Source: Heloderma charlesbogerti
Taxonomy: Eukaryota; Chordata; Lepidosauria; Squamata; Helodermatidae
Reading direction: 5' to 3'
DNA: 64,000 nt
Assembly (NCBI GenBank): GCA_026122225.1
Contig: JANEZZ010001669.1
Coordinates: 124,001 to 188,000 of the forward strand
The translations under genes were made by a program, and so were the position numbers. Under the pieces are notes generated by a model, which saw only the letters and a list, made by a program, of their open reading frames with translations, was not told the origin of the DNA and did not search any database. How positions within the stretch are numbered: position 1 is the first letter of the stretch; each line of letters opens with the position of its first letter. This document shows, piece by piece, positions 42,214-53,683 of the stretch.

Positions 42214-43386
42214 GGCCTACCTGTTCATCACTAGATGCTCTGTTAGAGAGAGTTGACAGGGTTTAAGCATGCAGTGCGGTAGAGCCTCTGATGGCCAGCA
42301 TAGAGCAATAGCCGCGCACGGGGCCTGCGTGTGAAATGCCCATCACCAGGAACCACGGTTGTCTCCCACTAACAGCCATCTCCGCCCCAGGTAAAGCCTG
42401 GGAATGTGGGAGGTGTTGATTTTTTCAGAAATGTAATTTCTGGGTGGAGACCAGGGTGGGATAATACCCACGCTTAGGGTCCCGGGCAGGTATAGACCCT
42501 TAACAATACCACGGTAACTGCAAACTTCCCTCCCTGCATGGTGGGGAGGGGACACCGCAATTGGCCCCGGCATTGTCCCTGAGGGCATGTCGGGGAGGGC
42601 TGGCCATGGAGGGCTGGCTGACGCTGATTAGTGACCACCAGCGGTAGACCTTGGCCAGGGCTCAGCCCTATGGGAGTTGTTGGCTTGTTGGCCGGTGGGG
42701 GAGTTGCCCTGGAGGGCCAGTCTGAGGGGATCCAGGTGGCGCACACATTGCACGCATGCTCTCAGATCTCCCTCATGGGGACCAAACACGCAGGAGCACG
42801 CTACTCCCCTTGCCTACCTGTGTCCTCAAGCTCGTCTGTAGCACTCCCGCTTCCCCTTTGAGCACGTGCACTCTGCCCCGCACCTGGAAAAGCGAGGCGG
42901 ATTTCAACCAAGCAAAAGGAAAACCCACTTTCTTGAAACACACACTGGCCGCCCCTCAACCAGGATCCACCCAGGAATTTTCCCCCCTGGGCGGTGGGGC
43001 TTCGAGGTGGGGCTTTTAGGCACCCAGATGGGGACAGCAGAGCAACCCGGGGCAGTCATTAACGCGAGTTTGGGAGCTGCCCATCCAGGCACCCGAGCTG
43101 GCTAGGCACGGCACACGGCGAGGTGCTTTGACGTAGCACTGTTTGCTGCGGTGGGCAGGCCCCCGATCACTCTGCGGGAACCGCTCAAGGAGCCAGGGCA
43201 GCGGAGCGTGGACACACCCCATCCCCCCACACTGACTGGCCGGTGCACGGAAAGGCTTTGGTGCACCCCCCAACTCACCGATACACCCGGGTTCCCTGGC
43301 AAACTCTTCATGGGAGGGTCCTTCTCCTTCCTGCTCCTAGCTGAGAAGACCTGTGAAAAGTGTGTCTCCGGTTGCCCGTGTATGGG
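42214..43386. other. GC-rich interior of the hAT-like element, unassigned
   Basis: Many overlapping frames on both strands (60-108 codons) follow the high GC content. I found no DDE-type or dimerisation motif here, which is why the element is treated as lacking a recognisable transposase. Confidence 0.4.
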
Positions 43387-43746
43387 AGGGGACAATGACC
43401 ATATACGGTGGCGAAGGCGGAAAATCAGAGCACATTAGGGAGAAATCCCGGGATAACAGGGTGTTGAAAGCAGGGGCGCAGACCCCGGAAACTCCGGGTC
43501 CAATACGAGGCGGGTACTGCGTAGTGTGAAAGGCGGGTGGTGAGACCAAATTGGAAGCGAGACGAGATGGTAAGTGTAGATCCAGCCACCATGGCACTTT
43601 GGAGCTACCTGCTTTGCTACAGACGGCCTTAGGGCTGTTCTGACCCACTTTGGAGCTCAACAAAGCCCATCCCCCAGCCCCCCTGATTCGCTTCGGGGTT
43701 TGGATTCAGCCCCAAAGTGGTGCACAGCCCTAACAAATGAGGCTTA

Positions 43747-43881
43747 GGGTGCAATCCTATGCACGTTTAGACAGAAAAAGTCCTACAAATAGAGAGAAAA
43801 AGGTCCTACAGATCATGGCTGGCTGGGGAATGCTAGGAGTTATGGGACTTTTTCTGTCTAAACATGAAGAGGATTGTGCCT
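43747..43881. mobile_element. Palindromic Harbinger-like MITE
   Basis: Left GGGTGCAATCCTATGCACG, right GAAGAGGATTGTGCCT, both arms containing GTTTAGACAGAAAAAGTCC or its inverse. It is flanked by TTA at 43744-43746 and 43882-43884. It begins only 6 bp beyond the right target duplication of the large hAT-like element. Confidence 0.7.
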
Positions 43882-43884
43882 TTA

Positions 43885-44380
43885 GTGGATAGCGGATCAG
43901 TGTTTTCCTCCTTGGTAGAGGAACAGTCTAATAAACTCCAACAAGTGTTTTATTGCTTTCAAGCCGGTACAGCACTTACTGGAAAGGAGCTATCTTTAAA
44001 AACACAAACACACACACAAGGGAAAAAAGAAGCACAGGGGGGATATCCAGGACAAAAGACACATAAATGCACTTTTCTAAGTCTTTCAGCATCAGCTTCT
44101 ACTTGTTATAACAAAGGGGGAGAAGAGGGGAAAGAAAAGGAAGAACTGGACACAAAAAAGTATGGCGGGGGGAAGGCACAATATGAGGGTGATTCCCCCC
44201 TCCACACAAAAAATAACATGGTGGTATGTAGTTAATATGAAGTGGAAGATTTGTAAATGTAATTACATTAGGTTCTCGTTCTGATCTTTTTACCAGTTCT
44301 ATCAAATCTTGAAAATATTTGCAAAACTGCATGAAATCCATAAAGCGCAAGTGAAAGTCTGCCTGTCTGTGTCATTTTAT
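43885..44380. other. Unassigned, purine-rich
   Basis: A 123-codon frame (43864-44235) starts inside the MITE and has no domain. Confidence 0.4.
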
Positions 44381-44521
44381 ACCAAGGGTGGGGGACTTTT
44401 GTCCCTCCAGATGTTGATGGACTGCATTTCCCATCATCCCTGATCATTGGCCATGCTGGCTGGGGCTGATGAAATTTGGAGTCCAACCATATTTGGAGGG
44501 CCAAAATTTCCCCACCCTGGT
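44381..44521. mobile_element. Palindromic hAT MITE
   Basis: It starts CAAGGGTGGGGGACTTTTG and ends AAAATTTCCCCACCCTGG. The inner arms are CCCTCCAGATGTTGATGGAC and GTCCAACCATATTTGGAGGG. No matching flanks were found. Confidence 0.65.
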
Positions 44522-44725
44522 TCAATTATGAGTGCTAGCTTAACAGCTGGAGGTAACTGGGAGGAGGGGAAAGCCAGGGAAGAAGGAAGAATTAGTAAAT
44601 GAACAGCTTGACGCAAGTGATCTTCAGTTAAGGGTCAACATGAAAATGAAGTGCTCTAAGTACCTTGATGACTCCAAAGTGCCTATATTCTTAAATAACA
44701 TTGGTGCCTGCCTAGCTATTCTTGT

Positions 44726-44988
44726 TGTTGTTCAGTTGTTAAGTCGTGTCCGACTCTTCGTGACCCATGGACCATAGCACGCCAGGCCTTCCTGTCCTGC
44801 ACTCTCTCCTGGAGTGTGCTCAAGTTCATATTCATTGCATCGGTGATGCTATCTAGCCATCTCATCCTCTGCCGTCCCCTTCTCCTTTTGCTTTCAATCT
44901 TTCCCAGCATCAGGGTCTTTTCCAGAGAGTTTTCTCTTCGCATTAGGTGGCCAAAATATTTGAGCTTCAGCTTCAGATCCATTAAATC
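44726..44988 (-). mobile_element. BovB LINE 3' fragment (minus)
   Basis: It is the inverse of the last 263 bp of BovB, from TTGTTGTTGTTCAGTTGTTA to TATTTGAGCTTCAGCTTC. Its frame (read from about 44988 down) keeps KLKYFGHLMRRENSLEKTLM and MRWLDSITDAMNMNL. It is strongly 5'-truncated; no clear target duplication. Confidence 0.88.
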
Positions 44989-45276
44989 AACTTCATTTGT
45001 TTTAAGCAAAGCTGTATCTATCTACTTATTTCACAAAACTCTACCCTAAGCACAACTCATTGTGGAGGAAGAAAGACTCATGGTGTGTCAAAAAACAGCA
45101 AAGCTGCAAATCTTGTAGAAGGAAGGGCCTGTTTGATCAAAAACAACCTTTCGCTCTCCCGGAAATGGGATCGAAACAAAATTAACGAGGTACAGGGCAT
45201 ATCCATGCTACAAATTTAAACATCATTCCCTTTTTGTGAGAAGAGCAACAAGGAGACCATGTAAAGGTATTAAATG

Positions 45277-45512
45277 GATGGAGAAGGAACCCGTGGCCCT
45301 CCAGATGTTGGACCACAACTCCCATCATCCCTGGCCATTGGCAATGGTTGATGGGACTTGATATCCAAAGCATGTGGAGGGTACATGATTGGCGAACGCT
45401 GGAATAGACAATACTGGCCCAGATGGAGCAATGATCTAACTTGGTATGGATCAATGATCAGGGAAGATGGGAGTTGTAGTCCAGCAACATCTGATGGGCC
45501 ACAGGTTCCCTA
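45277..45512. mobile_element. hAT MITE pieces
   Basis: 45277-45405 is a diverged foldback (GTGGCCCTCCAGATGTTGGA to CATGTGGAGGGTACATGATT). 45450-45512 is one arm (GATGGGAGTTGTAGTCCAGC to GTTCCCTACCCCTAG). Confidence 0.6.
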
Positions 45513-46761
45513 CCCCTAGTAATCACATCCATAAAACAATAATAATAATGAAGCGATCCCAAGCACCATGACACCGTAGATTGAGTGGCTGGCCACTATG
45601 ACAAGAAGCTTGTTTCCGTGATATTCCAATCCATCCCACTGTCTGCTGGGGGAATCAATGTCATTCAAAGACTCACCCGTCCATTTGCACTCCCCCATTC
45701 CCAAAGGGTTCTTCTGAGCTGTGACCTTCCAACCATGTCAGGAATTAGAAATGTGTCACTCATCACACTCAGCCCGGCCCCAGAGAAGGAAAACAATCAT
45801 GTCGTGCGCTAGTCTACTTCTCACCCACTCTGGTGGTGAGCACATCTGACTTCCCAGGGGACCGCAGGAGGCGCCCTGCTGCACTGTGACACCCCACCCC
45901 ACCCCACCCCGAGAGCCTCCATCTCCTTCGCACTGAATCCTCTTCCACTTCAGAAATGCACAGAAGTAGACCTCGGGACCTGGAGGGATGACGAAGGCTA
46001 GGAAATGTCACCGTCTTCTCCATAAATGTGACACAAAGTGACTTATGGGCAAAATTAATACAACTGGAAGAATTCACTCTGTCTCGTCAGTGTAATGAAA
46101 TGTGATATGTGCCGCCGAATGCAACAGCATGGACAAGTTTGGACCGTGCTGCAGCAGCCGTACCCTTTAGACAAGTGGCTCCCTTACCAAATTTAAAATA
46201 ACCTTTGAATACAGTATGCTTCATAAACTGAAAGAGTGTATGAATCTCTGTCTGTGGGAGCGAATACATTTTCCTTTTTTAACGTTTTCCACTGCCAGTC
46301 AGTAAAAACGAAATATGCTCAAGGCAGCTAACAGTCTACAGTCAACACCATGGTTTAAAACAAATTAAAGTACAATTTATAACAGCAGCAAACGCCTCAT
46401 CAAGAGACAGGGCTTCATCAAACAGGAGAACAAATGTTCTCTTGTTTTGCTTTGGGGTTGAAAGTTTTACCAGGGGGCAGAAGTGGCAGAACTATTGGGG
46501 GGGGCTATTTTATCCTCTTTGCTGCCTGTTTGTTGCCATGGTTTTCCCTCTCTGCTGTTGCTTCTGTGCCATTTTCTCCCCTAATTATTATGTGTTTTTG
46601 TTCTCAATGAATCAGATTAGTGATCTTGGCCAGTTAGAGATCATATAAGGAATGGGGTCACATCATGGTGCTTTGTAGCCAATCAGATCTGACTATGTGG
46701 TGAAATAACTGAGGGCAAATGAAGTTAATTCAGAGTGAGGGCAATGCTTCCTGGATCATTC
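45513..46761. other. Unassigned sequence
   Basis: It includes a (ACCCC)n tract at 45891-45911. No gene, SINE or MITE end recognised. Confidence 0.4.
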
Positions 46762-46769
46762 ACATAGAT

Positions 46770-47477
46770 CAGGGATGGGGAACCTCCAACCCACCAAGCC
46801 TTCCCATCCAGACCGTGAAGCAATCCTGGCTGGCTACACCTCCTGTCCTCAGTCTTTGATCCTTCATGATCCTTTCCAGTACTTGATCTGCAACACTTCG
46901 TAGTCATTCCAGCTTGTTTCCTGACCTCTCCCACATTTCCAGAGTGCCTCTGAACTAGTCTTCAGTGCTCCAGGCAGGCTTTTGGCAATCTTCCCCTTGG
47001 GGGGGCAGGGGGGCCTGCAGGCCCGTATCATGTTTATCCATTTAAACTTTGGTGAACTAAACAGAGGGGGATTTCTTCTTGGGATGGAGGCTGCAGAGAT
47101 CTGGAAGTAAGAAATGTGTGTTGGGGAGGGGGCTGTATTTCTAGATAAATGATTTCTGTTTGGGGAGGGTGTGGAGATCTGAAAGTGCAGTTTGGGGTTT
47201 GGAATTTGGGATGAGAACAGTTCTGAGGATTTGAGATCAGTAGGTTTATTGCAGCAATCCTAGGTACCCTTACTTCCCTTGGTTAGTTGAGATCTGGATG
47301 GATGATGTCTGCATTGGGGTGGGGGTGGGGAGCTGTGGAGACCTGAAAGTGCAATTCTGTGCAGCAATCCTATGCACATTTACCTGGGAGTAAGTTCCAC
47401 TAAATTCAGTGGGACTTACTTCTGAGGAGACATCCATGGAATTCAGCCCTCAGGTTGAAAAAGTGTCCCCATCCCTG
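46770..47477. mobile_element. hAT-like element, 708 bp, perfect 8-bp TSD
   Basis: It starts CAGGGATGGGGAACCTC and ends AGTGTCCCCATCCCTG. ACATAGAT flanks it at 46762-46769 and 47478-47485 without a mismatch. Its termini resemble those of 665-1596. It contains an AAGTAAG-type MITE at 47358-47450 (GCAATCCTATGCACATTTAC and GGGACTTACTTCTGAGGA). It is non-coding. Confidence 0.82.
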
Positions 47478-47485
47478 ACATAGAT

Positions 47486-48701
47486 GATTGCAGCCAATTA
47501 GAGATCACATATTAAACTGGATACTCTCGCAGCACTGGGTAACCAATGTGGTTTGGCTACATGCTGATGTCACTGAAAGCAATTTAAATCAATGCAGAGC
47601 AAGGACAATGCTTGAATTGGCCAAAAAATTCAAAGCAGGCACCAAAGAATCTCATCACCTTTTGATGCCACTAGGAATGTTCATGAAAAGCCGTGCTTTC
47701 AACTTAGCCCTACATCAAGCAAGACGCCAATGCTAAATAAGAGCTAGTACTGTGTAGTTGCTAAGAAGCCAGGAAGTTTTCAGGAAGTTTCCAGTTCAGT
47801 TGCCGAAACTCACCAGGTAGTCATAGCCAAGCCACCATTCTCTCAGTCTCATCCTGTCTGCAATGAATGGACAAATATGTCAGTTTAGTTTTCTCCCACA
47901 TTCATATTTTTTTTTAAAATCTCAGGTTCTTTCTGTCCTGTTTATTATGAGATTTGTAAATTTTTGTAAGTTCTCTTGTAGAAAATGAACCAAACAAAAC
48001 TTTCACACAGCCATTTCCACTGTGGGCCCATCTTCTGCTTTTCTTTTTCCATCTCTTCCACCTTCTCCATCTTCACCTCTGTGTTTTATCAGATACAATG
48101 CAACCAAATGTGCCTATTCCATAAGCGTTACTGAACCTCTGAAAACAGCACCCACAACTTTTCAGTGTTTTGTGGAAGAACTAAACCACAGCCCCAAATG
48201 AAATCCTTCATGCAAACTACCTGGATGTTACATATTCTCACCCATCTGTTTTGACACAATGTTGTCCTTGCAAAATATTGGTTTCCCCTCATAAAATCAG
48301 ACGGTGAAAGATCTTACAATGGCAAGATTGGAGGTCACCCTTTGGCATGAGTAAAAAAACAAGTCTGAAACAATTTGACTTGACCTATATGTTTTGGGGT
48401 TCATGAGCTTGTACTATTACAGACACCGCTTCATTGTGGGGCAGTTCTGAACTGAGGGTGCTTTCCAATGAGACTTTTATGGAACATCACTCTGCTTCAG
48501 AGCTTTTCTACACAAGGCTGTTAATCTACTCTATCTACTTTCAGTTTCGTCACAGAATTGACATCTGAGCTCTACACAAAGAGCTTTTCCTTTTGTGCTG
48601 TTCTGCTATATAACCTCTAGGTGGCACTGTGCTATAGCAAAATAACACAATTACACAAGTAGGAAAATGCATTTTCTTTTGCTTTTGATAATAATACTCC
48701 A
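47486..48701. other. Unassigned sequence
   Basis: An 82-codon frame (47488-47736) is open but matches nothing that I know. No repeat terminus is seen. Confidence 0.4.
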
Positions 48702-48975
48702 TGGGCAGGATCCAACAGAGGCCTTCCCCACATGGCCAGCCCTCACCAGTCCCACTGTGCACATGGCCCCTACCACTGGCAGCCACAATGTAGCACTTCC
48801 AGGGGCAAGCCCTGAAACAAGCAGAAACCTGCCCCTTCCAGAAACAAGCATTTCTGTTCATTTTGGGCCTTGCCCCAAAAAGAGGTACATTGCGGCCATC
48901 AGCAATAGGGGCTGTGCATGCACCAGGCCTGGAAGAGCCAGCTGCATGCGGAAGGCCCACACTGGATCCTACCCC
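48702..48975. repeat. Foldback repeat, 274 bp
   Basis: Ends: GGGCAGGATCCAACAG and CACTGGATCCTACCCC. The arms share CTGTGCACATGGCCCCTACC / ATAGGGGCTGTGCATGCACC and CACAATGTAGCACTTCC / GAGGTACATTGCGGCC. The same family as 35690-35915. The superfamily is not clear. Confidence 0.7.
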
Positions 48976-50286
48976 ATTTTCCCCACTCTGGAAAAACCAG
49001 GGAAGTGCTCTTTAAAAAGAGAAGCAAAACTGAGGGGTCATGACATCATCTAAAGAACCTGTAAATATCCATGAGTAAGGAATGATGAGCACACAATAAA
49101 TGCTTCATGTGGAAAAGCTCTCATTCACATTATTTCATGGGGGTTCCAGGCATTGTCATCTTCCACTCATAGCCCTCCCATGTTTTCCCACCACTTTTCT
49201 CTGTCTAAAATAAAGTTAGTGGGTGTGATGTGGACAACAAAACACTGAGATATGAGCAGAAATGAGGGAAAGTTAAAGGGGATCGTATGAACACACACAC
49301 TCTACAAATTCATAACAAGTGCACTTTTATACCCAGAAAAAAATACCATCATTTGGGAAAAGACCCCAAGGTAGCACAAAAGACATTGATGATATGATCT
49401 CATAAAAGTTTTTTTGGAGAAGGGGGCGTTGTGAATATCGTGGACTAGCTGAAAGATTTGAGCACCTCCGCTTCATGGGAATTTGGAAGCATAATTAAAA
49501 TGAAATGTTGATGCCTGTGTTTGCATGCTGAAATATTGATGTATAGATACATAAATCATTTCATGAATGCATGGTTCCATGCCGTGATTTACTGTGCCCA
49601 AATGCTACCTATTCAGTAATAGGGGTATACAGCCGAAAGACGGATGGTCTTCCATCATTTTGAAACAAGGGAATGGAGTGAGGATAAATCATCACCAGCA
49701 AATTCACAGGCAACATTGTACTCTGTACTTTGCACTGCATGTGTCCCCCTTTATTCATGCTCCCAAGCAATAGCCCCAAACTTCGTTCGCGTGTGACTCT
49801 CATAGCCCAACCATTCCCGTTTGTTCTTCCACTCCAATCACCTCAGCTAGAGATGGCTGGAACCGCTTCAGTTCATTCCCTAACGTTCCCCACCACCACC
49901 ACCAAAAAAATCAATAGGAGTCCATTGTGCTGTCCCCAAACTCCAGAGTGGATTGCAGGAGCTAGATTGGATTCTGCAGTCCATTTCAAACATGTGCAAT
50001 GAGGCCTGCAACTGCTGCATCTTGTCTCTTCCTGCAGACCAAAAGGCTTCCAGCTGCAGCTTGGAGTGATGAAAGCACCGTCTCCTCACTGCTTCAGGGT
50101 GAGGAGGGGTTCACTGTTAGTGCATGAAGTTCCGGAGCAACCTGGCATATTTGCAAATCTCAATCTCCCTTGGCTGTTATAAACCCACAGTTTGTGGCCC
50201 AGCCACTCAACTGATGGAATACATTCCTGCAGGTCAGCAACGCTTCCCTGGCAAAGACATCGGTATGGCAATGGCTTTGAACCTTG
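48976..50286. other. Unassigned sequence
   Basis: No gene or repeat that I can name. Short frames only. Confidence 0.4.
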
Positions 50287-50514
50287 TTTGTTTTTATTTG
50301 TTACGTTTATATCCTGCCTTTTTTTCCTCTTGTAAAGAACCCAAGGTGCCTTACATAGACCTCCTCCTCTCCATTTTATTCTCACAAGAACCCTGTGAGG
50401 AAGGTTAGGCTGAGAGTCAGTGACTGGCCCAAAGTCACCCAGTGAGCTTCATGGCTGAGTGGGGTCTATAACCCAGATCTCCCAAGTCCCATTCCAACAC
50501 TCCACATTGGCTCT
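50287..50514 (-). mobile_element. CORE/MIR-like tRNA SINE (minus)
   Basis: It is the inverse of the SINE at 34195: TTATATCCTGCC tail, CATTTTATTCTCACAAGAAC, CTGTGAGGAAGGTTAGGCTG, AAAGTCACCCAGTGAGCTTC and the tRNA-like head CCCAGATCTCCCAAGTCCCA with TCCAACACTC. Confidence 0.8.
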
Positions 50515-51860
50515 CAACACTGTTGACACTGAAATATACTACAAGCCCACTAAAGGCCACTAGAAATGCTCATAGGTCATGTCTGGCTCCAGCACAGAAA
50601 GGGAGTTGCAAAAACACTGTACCCCCATTGTACTGGAGACCTTGCAACACTTGAGGTAGGGATTTAATGGAGGTTGGGGACATCCCTGGGCCATGCTAGA
50701 TACCCACTTCACATGCTCTCAACCTCTGCTATTGTAGAGGAGGCCTCTGGGATTTTGGGAATGAGTCCAGAACTCACTGCAGTTTAGTGGCTCCTGGTAA
50801 CATTCTTCAAGGGTCCCCAACTTTTTTGGGTCAGTGGGCACATTTGGAATTTTTGAGAGTGTCATGGGTGCTCTCACAAAATGGCTGCCATGGTGGGCAT
50901 GGCTAAAACACTCATTTCCCAGAAGGCAAACTGGTGAGACTAAATGAAAAGTCACTTACCCAAGAATCAAAGTACAAGACAGAGGTGAGTCTGAGCACCA
51001 AAACACAAAGCCACTCTTTTCAGCCCAAATAAAGATGGCACTGGAGGGCAGCACTTTGCTTGGCAGCATGCCAGTGTCTCTGTTAAAAATAAAAAAGATA
51101 TTTAAAAATCAAATACAAATAAGGAAGGGCAGAGAGTCTGGCAGGTGCCTGCAGGTGCAGTGGTGACCATGTGTATCACACTGGAGACCCCACTTCGAAT
51201 GCATGCACCTTAGCTGGCATCCAGGCTTCTAGCAAGTGCGGAATTCAGCAGCATCCCTTCTCTGGCATCTTTATATTCCTCTTTCACCTCTGTGTTGGCC
51301 ACCAGGAACAGGGGCAGGTGCCATCTCTCCGGGAGCCAGTCTTGAGCCAGGGGCCCCCAGCTGCCAACACCCACACTAAAGAAACAGAAGATCAATGCAG
51401 AGAAGCCACAGAGAAGAGTTATCTCTGCAGCAAAAGGGGACATTTGTCCGGGTGCAACTTCTTCTCCTCCTCTTCATTTGTCGTTACTGAACCATGAGGA
51501 AGAAAGCGGAGGCTCACGTGTGCTCCTGTGCTCAAGGCAAATTTGCTTGCTCCTCATGTCCCTCCACAAGTGGGCGGGCGGGAAAAGGGAAAGAGAGCCG
51601 CGTGGGGGCTCGCCAGGAGCCAGTGGTAGGGATACTGGAGAGAGGAAATCATCCTACCGTTTTGACACTGGCGCATGGTTAATTAGGAGCTATCCCTGTG
51701 TAGGAGTCAGGCAGGTGAAAATGTAACACTCACATAATAGAAGTGATGAGAGAACATTCACAAGAATCTTAATTCCCTAATTAAAGCACAGTGTGAGCTG
51801 GAGGTACAGAAAAGCAAAACGGTAGAGACCTGCTCGTCCTAAGTTTCATGCTCTGGGGAA
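50515..51860. repeat. hAT-type repeat (50808-51085, minus) in unassigned sequence
   Basis: At 50808, AGGGTCCCCAACTTTTTTGG begins a stretch that inverts 31190-31372: GGGCACATTTGGAATTTTTG, CTCACAAAATGGCTGCCATG and GGCAAACTGG. Outside it I see nothing to name; open frames at 51171-51726 have no domain. Confidence 0.5.
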
Positions 51861-52073
51861 GACAGGAGGCTGCCTTATACTGGGTCAAACTATTGGCCAT
51901 TTAGACCAGTATTGCCCACTCGGACTGGCAGTGGCTCTCCAGGGTCTCAGGCAGAGGTCCTTCCTGTCACCTGCTCCCCAATCCTTTATGAGGACGGAGA
52001 TGCCAGGAATTGTGAACCTGGGACTTTCTGAGTGCAAAGTATGTGCTCCACCACTGAATTATGGTCCCTCGAT
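51861..52073 (-). mobile_element. tRNA-headed SINE (minus)
   Basis: Minus-strand order: GGGACCATAATTCAGTGG, GGAGCACATACTTTGCACTC, TCCCAGGTTCACAATTCC (box B), GAGACCCTGGAGAGCCACTG and CAGTATAAGGCAGCC at the 3' end. The family is the one seen at 22041 and 54940. Confidence 0.75.
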
Positions 52074-52098
52074 ACCATAGATAAGAAACACATTATCA

Positions 52099-52233
52099 TA
52101 GCCTTCCCCAATCTGGTGCCCACCAGATGATTTGGACTTCAACTCCCATCAGCCCCAGCAAGCTCAGCCAATGGTCAGGAATGCTGGATTTGTAGTCTAA
52201 GACATCTGGAGGGCACCAGGTTGGGAAAGGCTG
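52099..52233. mobile_element. Palindromic hAT MITE with TSD
   Basis: Arms CCCCAATCTGGTGCCCACCA and TCTGGAGGGCACCAGGTTGG. The flanks CATTATCA (52091-52098) and CCTTATCA (52234-52241) match at 7 of 8 bases. Confidence 0.75.
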
Positions 52234-52259
52234 CCTTATCAGTTCTCACAGAGCCACCT

Positions 52260-52540
52260 TTAGCATTACGCCAGCTATTGCAACCAAAACTCTCCCCACG
52301 ACCTGAGTTCGATCCCAGCGGAAGCTGGGTCCCGGGTAGCCGGCTCAGGTCGACTCAGCCTTCCATCCTTCCGAGATCGGTAAAATGAGCACCCAGCTTG
52401 CTGGGGGAAAGGTAGTCACGACTGGGGAAGCCAATGGCAAACCACCCCGCTATAGTCTGCCATGAAAACGCCAGCGCAAGCAGGCATCCATCTAGGGGTC
52501 AGTAATGACCCAGTGCTTGCACAGGAGAAACCTTTCCTTT
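52260..52540 (+). mobile_element. Sauria-type tRNA SINE
   Basis: It has a tRNA-like box B GAGTTCGATCCCAGC (about 52305-52319), then GACTCAGCCTTCCATCCTTC, CGGTAAAATGAGCACCCAGC and GGGGAAGCCAATGGCAAACC. The end is GTGCTTGCACAGG followed by a degenerate CCTTTCC tail. The 5' part is diverged. The block 52421-52470 is similar to BovB 14096-14140 (see findings). Confidence 0.78.
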
Positions 52541-52876
52541 CCAAGTGGCCATATAGAGCAAGACTTGGGGGGGGGGGGTGGAGGGTAGTATTGCTGCTGT
52601 CATATGGGCTTTCTGTTCCTGGTATAGGCTTAATTCAACAGTTTCCACCGCAGCGTATGAGCCAAAAGAAATACCAGGCAACAGGCAGGCAATGGCTTTG
52701 AAGAGAGCTAGAAGAACTCTGATGACAGAGGCATTGTTGGCTTTGGTGTACACTCCCATTTCTTCTCTTCCACTCTAGTCTTTCGCTACACAGGGTTTGC
52801 AGGTCTGTGAATCACTACAAGAAAATGGCAAAACCTTTCCAGAGGCAATCATGGGGTGACTATAGACACTGTAGTC

Positions 52877-53024
52877 CAGGAATGGGCAGAGGAAGGTAGA
52901 TCTCCAGAAGTTTTGGATTTCAGCTCCCAGCATCCCTGACCATTGGCCAACCTGGCAGGGGCTTTTGGGAGTCGAAGTCCAAAACATCTGGAGATCTACC
53001 TTCTGCTGGAGATCTACACCCCTG
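52877..53024. mobile_element. Palindromic hAT MITE with TSD
   Basis: It starts CAGGAATGGGCAGA and ends TCTACACCCCTG. The flanks CTGTAGTC (52869-52876) and CTGTAGGC (53025-53032) match at 7 of 8. It is the AAGGTAGATCTCC subtype, as at 20696 and 29560. Confidence 0.78.
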
Positions 53025-53032
53025 CTGTAGGC

Positions 53033-53680
53033 AATACTGGGTCTCTCACACTATCATCAGCACTCAACCTACCCCCAAAACCTATGTATTGTCTCCAGTC
53101 ACAGAAGGCCTAATGCATGGAAGAGCCACCCAAGGTTCTCCAGTGGATGCTTAAGGGAGTAGATGTGGAATCCATGCCTACTCCCTTAAGTCCTTCCTTA
53201 AGTACAGCCCAATGGACTTGAATTGGAGGAATGGATAGGCGGTGGGTGGGTAAGCAGCAGCAGCAGCATCTCATCAACTGGATTCTGATTCATGCAGCAG
53301 ATTCACCACGTGACTGTTTCAGGGAAAGCCGAGCTCCTGCTGACATTCAACCATTTCTGCTCATCTCAAGCCAGTGGGGCACAAGTGCCCCTGCCAGGTG
53401 GTGAATTCAACCCAGAGTCTGCTTTTTGGCATGCCACCGCACACCTGGCTGAAGTATATCTTCTATTTTGTCCTTAGATCCTCCTACTCCCAAATACAGT
53501 GGTAAAAACTGAGACAAGAGGGCCGAGCAGGAGTCTGTATTGGAAGAGTCCTGGCCTTCATGCTCTGGAGAAACCATTATAGTAATGAAAGGAACACTGC
53601 CAAGAACAGTACAGGAGTCTGATCCCAAAGGAGAAGACGACTGTTTGAGGTATATATCTACACTACAACCTTAGGTTGGC
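53033..53680. other. Unassigned sequence
   Basis: ATGCCTACTCCCTTAAGT and its inverse ACTTAAGG-like phrases at 53150-53200 form a short local palindrome. No gene seen. Confidence 0.4.
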
Positions 53681-53683
53681 TTA

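Larger units (their letters stand above)
37387..43732. mobile_element. hAT-like element, 6.35 kb, carrying a trihelix ORF
   Basis: Left end TAGGGCTGTGCACGGA, right end GGTGCACAGCCCTA: inverted repeats. The flanks ACAAATGT (37379-37386) and ACAAATGA (43733-43740) match at 7 of 8 bases. The termini equal those of the element at 11317, whose 8-bp duplication is perfect, so a hAT-type end is well supported. Inside are subterminal repeats (37541-37840), three CGTAGTGCT units (38315-38430), a CpG-rich region from about 39080, a plus-strand trihelix gene (39312 onwards) with polyadenylation signals at 41207, and a minus-strand ORF (41884-42213). I found no hAT transposase (no DDE-like region and no hAT dimerisation domain). 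Either it is non-autonomous with captured genes, or the transposase is too decayed to see. Confidence 0.72.

Noticed and set aside
39658..43663. Many GC-rich frames up to 205 codons on both strands
   Set aside because: Apart from the trihelix exon and the antisense helical ORF they have no domain; high GC alone lowers stop frequency.
37387..43732. PIF/Harbinger element bounded by TTA
   Set aside because: Although TTA precedes the left end, the right end is followed by AAC, not TTA, and the 8-bp flanks fit better in both this copy and the one at 11317.
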